Source: Cladophialophora immunda (taxonomy: Eukaryota; Ascomycota; Eurotiomycetes; Chaetothyriales; Herpotrichiellaceae). From it: 64,000 nt of DNA. Both the position numbers and the translations under genes were made by a program. The stretch spans positions 4,182,855-4,246,854 of the forward strand of contig NW_015622544.1 of the NCBI RefSeq assembly GCF_000835495.1, written 5' to 3'. Shown in pieces: positions 30,629-41,977 of this stretch; within the stretch, counting starts at the first letter, position 1; each line of letters begins with the position of its first letter. The notes below the pieces were generated by a model that did no database searches, was not told the DNA's origin, and saw nothing but the letters and a program-made list of their open reading frames with translations.

Positions 30629-32638
30629 AACGTGATATCCGCAACTCGATAAAGAGCCTGATCAAAAACAACCGGGTTGGACAGTGGCATCGTTCGTAAG
30701 GCTTGAAGATCATCCAACCATTCAAGCCTTGATTGACAGCCGTACAGCCTTCTACAGTGCACGTCGAGCTTCGACCTGCGGAAAATGAATCTGCGCGTCG
30801 GAAATGCGTGTGCACGAGAGAGCATTTGCAAAGTGGGCTTTCCCACTCTCACAACAACAAAGCAATCGACCCACATACCAATTCCGTGGCATTGGTACGT
30901 CTCTGCTTGGGCGTTTCCACGAGTGGGGAAATCATCGCTACACACCAATATAACCCAAGATTCCCGGTCCGAGGTTGTACGAGAACGACCTCGGGATGGG
31001 AACTCTGTCAGAAGTGACGCTTCACGCGAGACCTGTTCGATGGGCAACATTATAGCCAATGCGAGGTTCCGACATGGACGGCCGCTAGGGAATTTGCAAA
31101 GGACAAAGTCGACGGCGGCTCTTGGGGTTTCTGACCAACATTCCGAAGCATATCTTAGATACTGCGCGATGTCGGAGGTCTAAACCACATCGAGATGCCT
31201 GCCGTGGGACTCGTTTTCCTAACCACGAGTAGCCACCGAATCCAGGCGAAGGTGGGTGGGCATCTAGGCCAAGGTACTCGCTACTAGCCCCAGCTATTGT
31301 GGCTACAAAGTACTCCGTACCCCTTACCGGCTCGGAGCTGCAACAAGCAACACATGGCCCTCCCCCAGGTTTCTGGTGAGACTAGCCACGAAGGCATCAA
31401 CACTCCCTGGGCTCAAACATCCTCGCCTGGCCAATAGTCGAGGGTACAGGAGACTGGACACTTGCCCCGGGAAGTATCAACATCCCCCACCCAGCCACCA
31501 AGGCACCACCACCCAGAAGAAAACCCCCACTAGTTAGTTCCTCTGGCGACTTTTCTGTCTCTTTTTCCGTCTATTTTCCGTTGTGTCTCTCACAGCCGCG
31601 AGGCATTGAAAATGGCCTAAGGCCTAGTGGTTCTCGACCTGATGGGACTAACAGGTTAGCCACTTGGAGGCTTCTCTCCTTCCTGAACCAGGCCAGACCT
31701 GCTATGTTTCCTCTCGATCTTCGCTGCTATCATGAAAAACCCACCAATGATTGCCAAGTGCGCGGTCCTGCTGACTTGGAAGTCCAAGGGCGAGAACAAA
31801 CCGCGTAGCAACCGCGCCTTGTCTTCAAGACCAAGAAGAAATCGAGGCAGACTATCGGGAGCTTAGATGTTCTAACAACCAGCTGGGCCGTCGGCCTCTT
31901 CGAAACCCGGGAAATGATCGCCTACAGCGAGGGGACCACTTACACACGTTCGGCATGCGGGAAATGGTTACCGCTGCACAAGGACGGGGGATTTTATTTT
32001 ATTTTATTTGCATTGGGCTGCAACGACAAAGACCGATGCGACTCTACACATACAGCCCTTCGTAAAGACGTCTTGACCGTCAGCAGCGCAAGGAAAACAC
32101 GATGCGCGAAGCTGAGGGTTGAGAACCAATTAATCCGAGGTCAGCCACGACCGGTTTCTTACACAAGCACCAACAAGGGTCACTCAGGCCCTCGGCCCTC
32201 GCGTAACCTAGACCAGGGGCCTTGTGGGAGGTGTCAAGTTTTCTTCTTGCTCGCGCGAAACTCTTTTCTTGGGCCGCTCAATTGACTAGACCCTGCCGCG
32301 GTGATCCCAGCTGCATGGCACATGGCGCTTCGGGATTCGGTTCAGCTCTCCGTATAGCTCTGTGATAAGCCCGGGCGAACCCAACAAAGCCTACTGGTCT
32401 GGATGCTGATTAGCCCCGAATTCCCAGAAGATGCGAAGTCAAAAAGATATGGCGCAGCTGACCCCACCAACCCATGGAACCCCATGGCGCCCATGGGTCG
32501 CCTTCCCTCTTTCAGGTCAATAGAGGGAAGAGCAGGTCATATATGCCCCCCGGCGGGTTTTCATGCTCGGGTCAGTAGTTCCAAGCCTTTCTCTCCCATC
32601 CAGAAGGGCGTCGTCTACAGCGACCTGAAGACACGACC
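30629..32638. other. Gene-poor stretch, 2.0 kb
   Basis: No supported gene on either strand; the open frames are short and of random composition. It ends at the arrestin gene. It may be decayed sequence belonging to the disrupted NLR-like locus, but I see no transposon ends or recognisable domain. Confidence 0.45.
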
Positions 32639-34058
32639 ATGATCTACGCTCGGTTACAGGTCGGGAGACCGACAGCGGGCGAGGCTGTGCCTCCTGTGCC
32701 CGACAACGTCGACGATGTCGCCTGCAACAGGGCCCCTTCTCGAATCAACGGCAGACTTAGTGTCCTGGACGACTCCATCAGACGCCAGGCTTTTGATACG
32801 GTACAACTTGGTCTGAGAGGTAATGTCGAGATGGCAAGAAGTTGTTGTTGTGCAGTGGGGCTATTCTGACGGTATAATAACAGGTGTGATTACATCTTCC
32901 GTGGGCTACAGGCATGTGCTCGAGGACATCATCACCCTGACCGATGTGAAGGCGGTGTCGGATTTCCGACAGACCACATGTATCAGCGAGACCGACACGC
33001 GCAAAGGTCGCCATTTGGACTTTTACTTCGAACTGCCCACCACGATTTCAAGCGAGGCTGGCATCTTCCGCCCTCTGCCTCTGTCAGGCGTCTTCAAGGG
33101 CACCACCACTGTCACCCAAAGCACGGCGCTGAACGATCACCGCGTCACGCATGGGGACTGCGAGGTGTCGTACTGGATCGAGGCCCAGTTTCGCCTTTCC
33201 GGGTTACAGGTCGGCTTCTTGAACCAGCACATCCAAATCTCGTCTCTGTACCCATGTCTACGGGCGACGCCGACAAGAGGGACCCCCTTGACGATCCGCG
33301 CGAAACCCGACATCCTTGCGCGCTGTCGGTTCCAGAAAATCCCGAGTCTGTCACTCACCTTGCCCGAAGCGGACCTGACGATCAAACGTGAACCGCAGAC
33401 GGGGAAGCGACAGATCAGCGTGCCGCTCACCGTGGCCATGGATGCCTCTGAGAGTCTTCCGATGGATGCCCGGCAGTCGCTGAAATGCTCCGTCGAGGTC
33501 AAGTGGGAGGTGAACACGCGCTTCTCGATCACCCCGGGACGCCCGTCCGCGGCGAGGCTGAGGGCAGGCGAGGTCATCTACAAAACGACCACGGCGTCGA
33601 CGCAGAAGTCGACCATCTTGTTCCGCCCGCTGCCGCAGTACGACGACCCCCGGCGCGCGCAGAACGCGAAGAAGAATCCCGCCGAGCCGTACGTCGCGAC
33701 CTCTCAGCTCGACTTGGCCGTGCCCGACGCCGTCTCGCAGCCTTCTATAGACTTCAGGTATCTGTCGAGGACCTACACCCTGGATCTCTCCTTGACATTC
33801 CACGGCGGCCACGGAGCGCCCAAGTACTCCTTGCACACGAGCATCCCGCTCTCGGTCACGGCGTACGGGTCGAAAGCCGACGACGCGGCGAAGCACCAAG
33901 TCGTCGTGGACGTCTCGGAGATTAACCAGGGACTGGAGTCTGACGGGGAAGAGGATAATCTCGTTGCATTGCTCGCGCCGCTGGGGATGGGTGCAACGCA
34001 GCGGCAGCAAAGCCAGCGCACTACGACGAGGACACCGCCCCCAGCTTACTTTCGATGA
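32639..34058 (+). CDS. Alpha-arrestin (ART-like adaptor) with PPxY
   Basis: Two exons, 32639-32819 and 32884-34058, with a 64-nt phase-1 intron; 451 residues. The N-terminal half shows the arrestin beta-sandwich pattern (SRINGRLSVLDDSI, FDTVQLGLRG), an extended FYFELPTTIS and VSYWIEAQFRL. The C-half carries the second sandwich (LKCSVEVKWEVNTRFS, TYTLDLSLTFHGG, YSLHTSIPLSVTAYG). The C-terminus is disordered and ends in PPAY (residues 446-449), a PPxY docking motif for Rsp5/Nedd4 ubiquitin ligases. The likely function is an endocytic adaptor that brings the ligase to plasma-membrane transporters. The start at 32639 is plausible but the first 30 residues look less conserved. Confidence 0.82.
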
Positions 34059-34867
34059 CATGCACGACCCGCCAGATCAGGAAGCTCTGTTGCCTCGCCG
34101 TGTATCTTTTAGCGATGCACCAGTTCAACATACTAGCGACGCCTTCAGAGGTGGCGTGTAGAAGCCATGCCTTCCCCCTTAACGTGGGAAGGGCACCGTC
34201 ACTTTTGCGCAGCCAGTCTTACCAGTCCAACATGGCCCGGCGATATTCTCGGAGCGTCTTCGGCACAACCCACGCCTGCACCCCCCCTGCCAGGGATGCT
34301 CAACAATCTCAACACTTGCTCTCCAGCAGGATTTATCTCCAGACTGAGCGGAAAGAGATTTCCAACCTGATGTTGGGGGACTGAGGTTGTCGCTCGCAAG
34401 GCTGCATCTCAGCCTCCCACGCAGTCCGTCCACGGCGCCGCCGCCAAACCTTCAGGCAAAACATTTTCCCCGGGCTGCTGCAGATGTCCAGCCTGTCCTG
34501 CTTGGCGGCAACATCAACTTCTCACTCAGCGCGCAAAGATAAACGAAGCTTGAGAGGGACATCTGGCCCAGCCTACAGTAGCATGTTGCGCATCCCGCCG
34601 ACGAAGACAGAAAGAGGGTGTGTAAGCTGATTTGACTGATTACCTACTATCTGAAAGCGGCGCGCGCAAGTCCTGCCACTAGGACTTGGGCGCTGACCAC
34701 GCAGCGCGCACGCACCAACCGATACGAAGGCTTATCATCCCGCAGGATCGAGCCTATTCCAGGCTCTCACCCCCCTAACAAGAATTACGCCACAACGCCC
34801 AAGGACAAAGCATGTCGGGGAGCAGAGGAGACCTCCGTCTAGAAACCGTGCGATTATTCCACCGAAG

Positions 34868-34881
34868 CCCCCCCCCCCCCC
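34868..34881. repeat. C14 homopolymer
   Basis: Uninterrupted run of 14 cytosines in intergenic DNA. Confidence 0.9.
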
Positions 34882-34995
34882 ACGACCAGCGCGACCTTCC
34901 CTATGCACCGAGGACACGGTAGTAGTACGCTGTCATTGAGATTGAGATAGCAAGGCCGTGGGGGTCGGGGGACTGCGATCAGTAATTCTTCCCCC

Positions 34996-34996
<1 letters not shown>

Positions 34997-35054
<58 letters not shown>
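34997..35054. repeat. (AC)29 microsatellite
   Basis: Perfect dinucleotide repeat of 58 bases. On the minus strand it produces a spurious Cys/Val reading frame. Confidence 0.95.
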
Positions 35055-35056
<2 letters not shown>

Positions 35057-35109
35057 GCCATTATCGACACAGGCGGGATTTCGCAGCAGGGCGCGTGAGT
35101 TCGAGATAG

Positions 35110-35275
35110 CATGCCGAAGCACACCAGCCTGCCGAACACACTAGCCTGCCGAAGCACCGGGCTGCCGAAACAACGTTAACGTTATGCTGCCGAGACACCG
35201 GGCTGCCGAAGCACACACTATGCTGCCGAGAACACAACAACTACACGAAGGCTGCCGAAGCACAGCCGCCCGCCA
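35110..35275. repeat. Degenerate CTGCCGAAGCAC minisatellite
   Basis: About eight imperfect copies of a unit beginning TGCCGA(A/G), with spacing of 15-30 bases, e.g. at 35111, 35129, 35146, 35163, 35187, 35204, 35223 and 35252. Several are preceded by GGG or ATG and followed by CAC. An AACGTTAACGTT palindrome is embedded near 35172-35183. Confidence 0.7.
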
Positions 35276-36603
35276 TACCCGCGAGGACGGGCAAACCTTC
35301 CTCGAGCCAGGTATTGGAGCGATAGGTGAGGGGTTGGTGGACGGATGAGAGCAAAGAGACGAGTTGGATGGGCCTAGTGCCCTGGCTGATCGCCCGATGG
35401 ACGATGCGCGATGGTTGCGAGAGTGATGGAGAGAGTAGAGAAGAAGGGAAGAGGACTCGGTATTTGGTATTTGGTCTTCGCCATACACACTCGATCCATC
35501 GCCCGTGCGTCGACGTGCTGCGGGCACATTTCACCGAGAGAAGACATTAATCAGTGTTGGGAAGGAGAGGAATGTGTTGGTCAAACATCTCAGATCTCAG
35601 ATCTCGCATCTCGCATCTCACCATCTCGGACAGCCTTGATTGGCAAGAGACGAAGATGGAGATACCTCGAACCGCTATAGACGGCACAAGTTACAACTAC
35701 CTGGGATGCATGGTGTTTTAGACGGAATCATAGAAAGCCGCTTCTCCTGCAGGGTATAGAAGGGACGGAGTGCTCGTAATCCTCTGTGAGAATGGACATC
35801 AGTATGATGTACCCAGTCAGGGTCCAGCGCAGAGTAATCTCAATGAGGGGGAGATGAGTTCATTTTGTTTTGGTTCTCTCACACTTCTCGCCGTCCCATA
35901 ACGGTCGCAGCGTCTGTGTAAGCGGAGGGGGATGTTAGCTATATACATTCCAGACCAGCGTGTAGCGTGTCGTGTCTTGTCTTGTGTTGACTCGCTTCAT
36001 TTGATATCGTGTCTCGTCGTGTCGAGTCATGTCACACCCAACTCCAACTCTTTTTCGGCGTCGAAATGGTCTCTCCCTGCACCCACCATATGCCTCCATA
36101 TTTCCACATGCGTCATCTTTCCGTTTCTCACCACCTCGTTATGTCCCGTCCATCCGGGAATGGGCAAACGAACAGTAGCCAGGGTAGGGACAGGGACAGG
36201 GGCAGGGGCGGCGGCCGGCACCAGATCTCCGCGCCTCCACGCTTCCCCCGCAAAAGTAAACGCCACGCACGCAACACACACGGGGTACATACAATGCAAT
36301 GCAATGCACGAGTGAATGAGGGGAGAACAACTAATACCAGTGCCCGTTACTATGGCACAGCACAGCGACATCCTAGCCGGGTCGTCGTGGTTGGGTGGTG
36401 ATGAGAGGAGAAGTTGAAATCCCCACCGCTTGCCTGCGCCGGAAACACGGATGTTTTGGGGAGTGGCCCTTTGTTGAGGTCTACCCCTACACCCCTGCGT
36501 GGTCCTGCCGACCACTGCAGCTTCGCAACGATCATGGTTGAAGGACCGAAGAACCGTCGAACCGTCAGGCGGGGCACACAAAGGAAACCCCGCTTCCCCA
36601 GGG

Positions 36604-39600
36604 TTATCGATCGAGGGCTTGTTCCTGGCACTAGACCACCGACGGCTGTCAGCATCGACAAATTCCGACTCACATGCACGGGTGGGGGAGAGAAAGAGAG
36701 CAAGACGAGAGACAAAGGGGAAAAGGACACAACACTCGGCGACTTACCATCTGCCAGTACGCCCCGCGTCGGCTCAACAGCTCCTTGTGCGTGCCGCGCT
36801 CCAGGATCCTCGAGCCTCTGCCGGCCTCGCTCTCGCCAAACACGAAAATGACATCGGCCTTTTGAATCGTCGCGAGCCGGTGCGCCACCGCGATCACGGT
36901 CATGCTGCGCTGGCCCACCAGCCGCTCGATGGCGCCCTGCACGAGCTTCTCGGACTGTGAGTCCAGGCTGGAGGTGGCCTCGTCGAGGAGCAGCAGGGCC
37001 GGGTTGCGCAGCAGCGCCCGGGCGAGGCACAGGCGCTGCTTCTGGCCGCCGCTGAGCGACGTCTGCGTGTTGATGCCCAGCGGTGTGCCGAAGCCGTCCG
37101 GGAGGGAGACGATGAAGTCGTGGATCTCGGCGTCCTTGCAGGCCTGCACGATGGCGTCATCCCCGACCTGTTCGTCGTCGAGGCCCAGGACCAGGTTCTC
37201 GCGGATCGTGCCGTCGAAGAGCTTCGGTTCCTGCGCGACCAGCGACAGCGCGCGGCGGTATGACGGCATCTCAATGTCCTTCAGGTTGCGGTCGTTGAAG
37301 GTGATGGTCCCCGCGACGGGGTCGTAGAACCGCTCGAGCAGCGAGATCACCGTGGTCTTGCCACATCCCGACGGGCCGACAAAGGCCACGAACTGCCCGC
37401 TTTCGATCGACAGGTTGAGGTTGCGGTAGATCGGGCTGTCTCGCGTGGGGTATCTGAAGACGACGTCCTTGAACTCGACTTTGGCCCCCGTCTTCTTTTC
37501 ACTCGGCGGCAGCGGCGCGCCCACCCCGGCCAATTTGGCATCGGCGTCAATAACGGATCGTGATCCCAGGATGCGATTGGCTGCCGCGGTGGCTCGAGCA
37601 ATGTTAGGGGACAGACTCAGGAATTGGCCGGCTCCCTGCGCGCCCTGCACGATGGCCGCGTAGATGAGGAAGAACTGGAGGATGTTGTACTCGCGCCTGG
37701 CCAGAAGCTGTCCTCCGTACCTAGAGACCGTCCTGTCAGCTGCTTCGAGCCTTAAGGAAGATGAGCCTTACCAGAAAGTCAGAGCCATGGCGCAGAGCTC
37801 GACGCTATCCGAGAGCGCAAAGACAAGACAGCCGTGTGTCGCTCGTCGAGTCGCGTCTCGAATCTGTTCCTGCAGCAGATCCGAGTACTTGGTGATGATG
37901 GAGTCTTCCATGGTCAACGACGTGACCGTCCGAAAGGCGCCCACCGCTTCCGTTGCAAACTGCGAGCTGTGGGCAAAGACTTTTGCGTTCCACTCCTCGA
38001 ATTGGATCTCGTATTTGATGCGGACAAAGGCGGCGACGAGGACAACGGGCATGGCGGAGAAGAAGGTCACCAGGGTCAACTTCCACCCAAAGTAGAAGGA
38101 GATTATGACGCAGCCGGCCATGTTGAAAAAGGAGATCAGTGGGAACACGCCGTTCAGGCCGAGCAATTCGCTGAGCAGTCTAAAGTCCGTCGCCAACCGG
38201 CCCATCAGCGAGCCCGAGGCGTTGCCTTCGGCGTCGAAGAATGAGATGGGATTCCGGAGGAGATTCACAAAGTGTTCGCGCCGATAGACGGACGAGACGA
38301 GCTGTGTCGTTCGTTAGAACCAAGATCCATCTTGCTCCCCCTGGCACGAACTTACCACGGAGACATGGTTGGAGAGGAACCCCAGGATGAAGTAGGCCAC
38401 CGCCATCCCCAGGGCGAGAATGAAGAACATCAGGGACCAAAAGTCCCCTCTTTCCTTCAACTTGTGACCCGTGAAGGTGAAGACTTGAATTAGTTGAGCA
38501 AAAATGTAGCTTTGAAGCGAGAACGCGGCTGTTGCAATCCTGGTTAGTTTGTCTGTCGTCCGCGAAGGAATGCTTCGAGAGACTTACAGCCCGCTCCCAT
38601 CGCCGCAAGCACAATCAAAACATAAAACACCCAGTACCCTTGCTGTTCGTACAGGATCCGGCCGACGGACATGATGAAGCCCCGGTTCTTGTAAGTTGTC
38701 TTGGTCTCTTCATCTTGATTGGCCGAGACGGCCGTGTCCTGCCTCTCGAGATGTTCCATTTCAGAGGCCTCGACGGCCTCGTTTGTCGGAGGTGCCGTCT
38801 CAGCCTCGAGCTGCTGTGCGTGCACGAGGCCTGCGTAGATCCCGTCGGGGATCGCGAGGAGGTCGTTGTGCGTGCCCTCCTCCATCTTGCGTCCGTCGCG
38901 CATGACGATGATGTTGTCGGCCTTGCGGATCGTGGAGAGGCGGTGCGCGATCACGATCGTCGTCCGGTTCTTGGACACCTGGTCCAGGGCTTTCTGGACG
39001 ATCCGTTCGCCGCGGACGTCGATCGAACTCGTCGCCTCGTCTAGGATTAAGATGGAAGGCTCCCGGATGATGCTGCGCGCGATGGCGAGCCGTTGCCGTT
39101 GCCCGCCGCTCAGCTTGATGCCGCTCTCTCCCACTCGCGTTTGATAACCCTAACCCGCGTCAGTATTGGCCAGAAAAGTTAACCACGGTTCAAACAGATT
39201 TGCTCACGTCTGGCAGTTGGCGGATGAATTCGTCCGCAAATGCTTCTTGACAGGCCCTTTCGACTCGTGTCTGCTTCGCTGCATCGTCGTCCTTTTCCCA
39301 CGCCGTCCCGTTCAGTCCGCACGCGACGTTTTTGAAGATGGTGTCGTTGAACAAGAACGGTTCTTGCTGGACGAGGCCGATCTGTGACCTCCACCACTTC
39401 AGGTTGGTATCCCTGATATCATGGCCCCCAATTGAGATCAGGCCCTGGTTTCGGGGCGGTCGCTCCTGGTCATTGTCGGGTTTCTCTGTGGCGGATAGGA
39501 CCTCGTCCTTGTCGGGATCCTCCCTGTCCAGCTCGTACCATCGTTCCAACAATGCCACGATGGTACTCTTTCCCGAGCCTGAAGGGCCAACCAGAGCGGT

Positions 39601-41126
39601 TGTCTTGCCTTTCCTGAACCGAGTGTTGAATCCCTTCAAGACCTGGACCTTGGGACGACTGGGATACGCAAAGTCGACGTTGTCGAACTCGATATCATCG
39701 TGCGACGACACGTCTGGATCGGTCATGCCCTCGCACGAGACTCTTGGAGCATCGATCATGGAAAAGAACTCGGTGGAAGCGCCGATCGCTTTCGTAATGG
39801 CAATGATTGGGGTCGCGAGGACTCCCAACAGAGCCATGACGATCAGGACAGAGAAGATTACCCTAAGAGGTCGTTTAGCAGCGACGGAAAACAGATTGGT
39901 AGATGGCTTACGTGACGACCGTGCCGATATTCTTAATATGGCCTTCCTGGTATTGCTTGACTCCGAACCAGAAGGCCAGCGCAAAGCTGGCGTACATGGC
40001 GAAAAATCCCGGCGCCACCTGAGTGCCGTACAGGGGGGACATGGCCAGTCCATACTTTTGCGACTCTTGGACGGCCGCGTAGTACTTCTTTGTCAAGCTC
40101 TTCTCTGCGCCCAGGGCGAAGACGGCGCGGATCGAACCGAAGACTTCTCCCGCTATTGACGCCGCATTCGCATTCGTCTTCTCGACCTGGGCCATTCTCT
40201 TCAGCAGGATGGGGGAAGTTATGCTGTACACGATGACGACGAAGAGCATCGACGAACTCGCGACGAGGGTGAGAAGCGCCGAGTACCGAAAGGCAATCAC
40301 GTAGGCGGTGATGATCAAGGCCAGAGCCATGAACAGCGAATGGAGCTTGTCCGAGATGCTGATCTGGATCATGTTGGACGACGCCGTGATGGTGTTGGCG
40401 ACCGTGCCGGAGGAGACTTCGTCGAGCTTCTTGATGGGCTGCGCGAAGAGCGCCTGGAGGTAGGAGAGACGCAACCGGGCCGAGATGCGCAGTCCAGTAA
40501 TGCGGAAACAGAACTGCCACGGTCAGTAATGGGGTTTCTGCATCTGAATGCAACAGTGGTCTTCTCGGAAAGCTCACCGTGGAGATGTAGGTCAGGGTGA
40601 ACCTGCCGATGAATAAATAGACCAGATATAGCCTGCCACGGTCAGCATATGCTTCGCCTGGAGCGACCAAGACTCAAGACGTACGAGTTCTTGTTGACAG
40701 CTGATTTGAATGTGCTTTCGGTCACCGTGGAGTCTGGGACGAAATAACCATTGAAATCTTTGACAAGGTCCCCAAAGACAATGTTCATGAGAGGAAGTGC
40801 CTAGTAGCCAGCATATCAGCACCGCCACACGAACCCGCTCAAGACCACCTACCGTGCCGGCTCCAATGGCACACAGACAACTGACACAAAGGGCGAATCC
40901 ATCTCTTTTCGAGCGGAAAGACAGTATTCGCTATGCTCTATCAGTGAACCGCAGGAAACAGGAAATGACAAGGACAATCCAGACGCACCCAGTAATTCGA
41001 GGCAGGAGGCCGGGCTGTCTTCTCTGGCTTCTCTTCATCCTTGACAGTGACGGTTGCATCTTCGACGATTTGCGCGCTGGCAACTTTGGTCTTGGCGACA
41101 GGCGCTTGCTCCTCGATGGCGCTCAT
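36604..41126 (-). CDS. ABCB-type full ABC transporter (MDR-like)
   Basis: Eleven exons: 41126-40989, 40930-40853, 40800-40685, 40632-40578, 40513-39912, 39862-39208, 39149-38588, 38528-38356, 38301-37772, 37720-36748 and 36630-36604; 1302 residues. The topology is TMD1-NBD1-TMD2-NBD2. NBD1 has Walker [10 protein letters not shown] (about 422-430), LSGGQ (561-565) and ILILDEATS with D585/E586. NBD2 has GPSGCGKT (1085-1092), LSGGQ (1192-1196) and LLLLDEATS with D1216/E1217. H-loops are VIAHRL and AVAHRL. Both ATP sites look canonical. NBD1 carries an unusual acidic insert after [12 protein letters not shown]. The last 9-codon exon supplies CQEQALDR. It is a plasma-membrane exporter of lipophilic compounds by family; substrate unknown. 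Confidence 0.93.
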
Positions 41127-41977
41127 GGTGAATATCACTGGTATGGGACTCGAATCGCCCTCCTCCGCCAGCAGCACTGATGTCAGTACTTTCTCACCGG
41201 TTGCAGGTCGACATATTACAACGGCGAAGAAAAGGAATAATAGCTGGAAGTCCTCATCGCCCTATAGTTAAGGCTGAATTATAGAGGAGCCAGGCAGAAT
41301 CCGTTGGCTCAACCGACGGAACCAGAGACGCGACGACGGGGATCCATGGGCCTGGGAACGAAGCGAGATGGTTGATCCAGTGGGAACGTCGTGATTCGCA
41401 GCTGCCTGGACTAGAAACACACTGCACAGTTTCTCCACCCAGTCGATGGTTACAAGTCCTCGAGAAGGTCTATAGCAGGATGAAGAGAGGGGGAGACGCT
41501 GTGGAAAGTCGAGGGTTCTCTGCTGCCTGAATAGGACCTCCTAGCCATAGCGACATGTGCGAGCTCGAATACGATCACGGATACGACGATTCAAAGCCAA
41601 GAACTATTACTCGCAAGTTCATCTCGCTTAACGGGCTAGCCGAGCATCGACCTTTTAGAAGCTAGGACAAGGCAGACAAGGTTTGGTGGGGGACAAGGCT
41701 GACTGAGGCGCTGTACGTTGTACTCGTAGTCGTAGGCATAGGAGTTTAGCAGGATCATCACAGTCTGCAGTCAAATCACAAAATATATTAGAACGAGCAT
41801 GCCCTATCAAGCCCCAAGGAATGCTTCACATTCAGCCGGACCCTTCAGACAACACCCCTCCCAGAACGAAAAGTAGTTGCGATCCCCCACAAGAATGCCC
41901 CCCAACAACAGCCATCATCATTGTCATAAACCTCACTTCCTCCCACCCCTAATCAGCAACGGCTTCCATACACTCAA
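41127..41977. other. Intergenic, ABC promoter
   Basis: 851 bases between two minus-strand genes. It holds the upstream region of the ABC transporter and the 3' flank of the mucin-like gene. No gene seen. Confidence 0.5.

Larger units (their letters stand above)
34059..36603. other. Repeat-rich intergenic region, 2.5 kb
   Basis: No supported gene. It contains a C14 homopolymer, an (AC)29 tract and a CTGCCGAAGCAC-type minisatellite, each listed separately, and ATCTC direct repeats near 35586-35628. The right end is the 3' flank of the ABC transporter. Confidence 0.55.

Noticed and set aside
34854..35157. Minus-strand Cys/Val repeat proteins
   Set aside because: Produced by the (AC)29 microsatellite.
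36027..36581. 184-codon minus-strand frame beyond the ABC transporter
   Set aside because: The transporter ends in a 27-nt exon at 36630-36604; the frame beyond has no domain.
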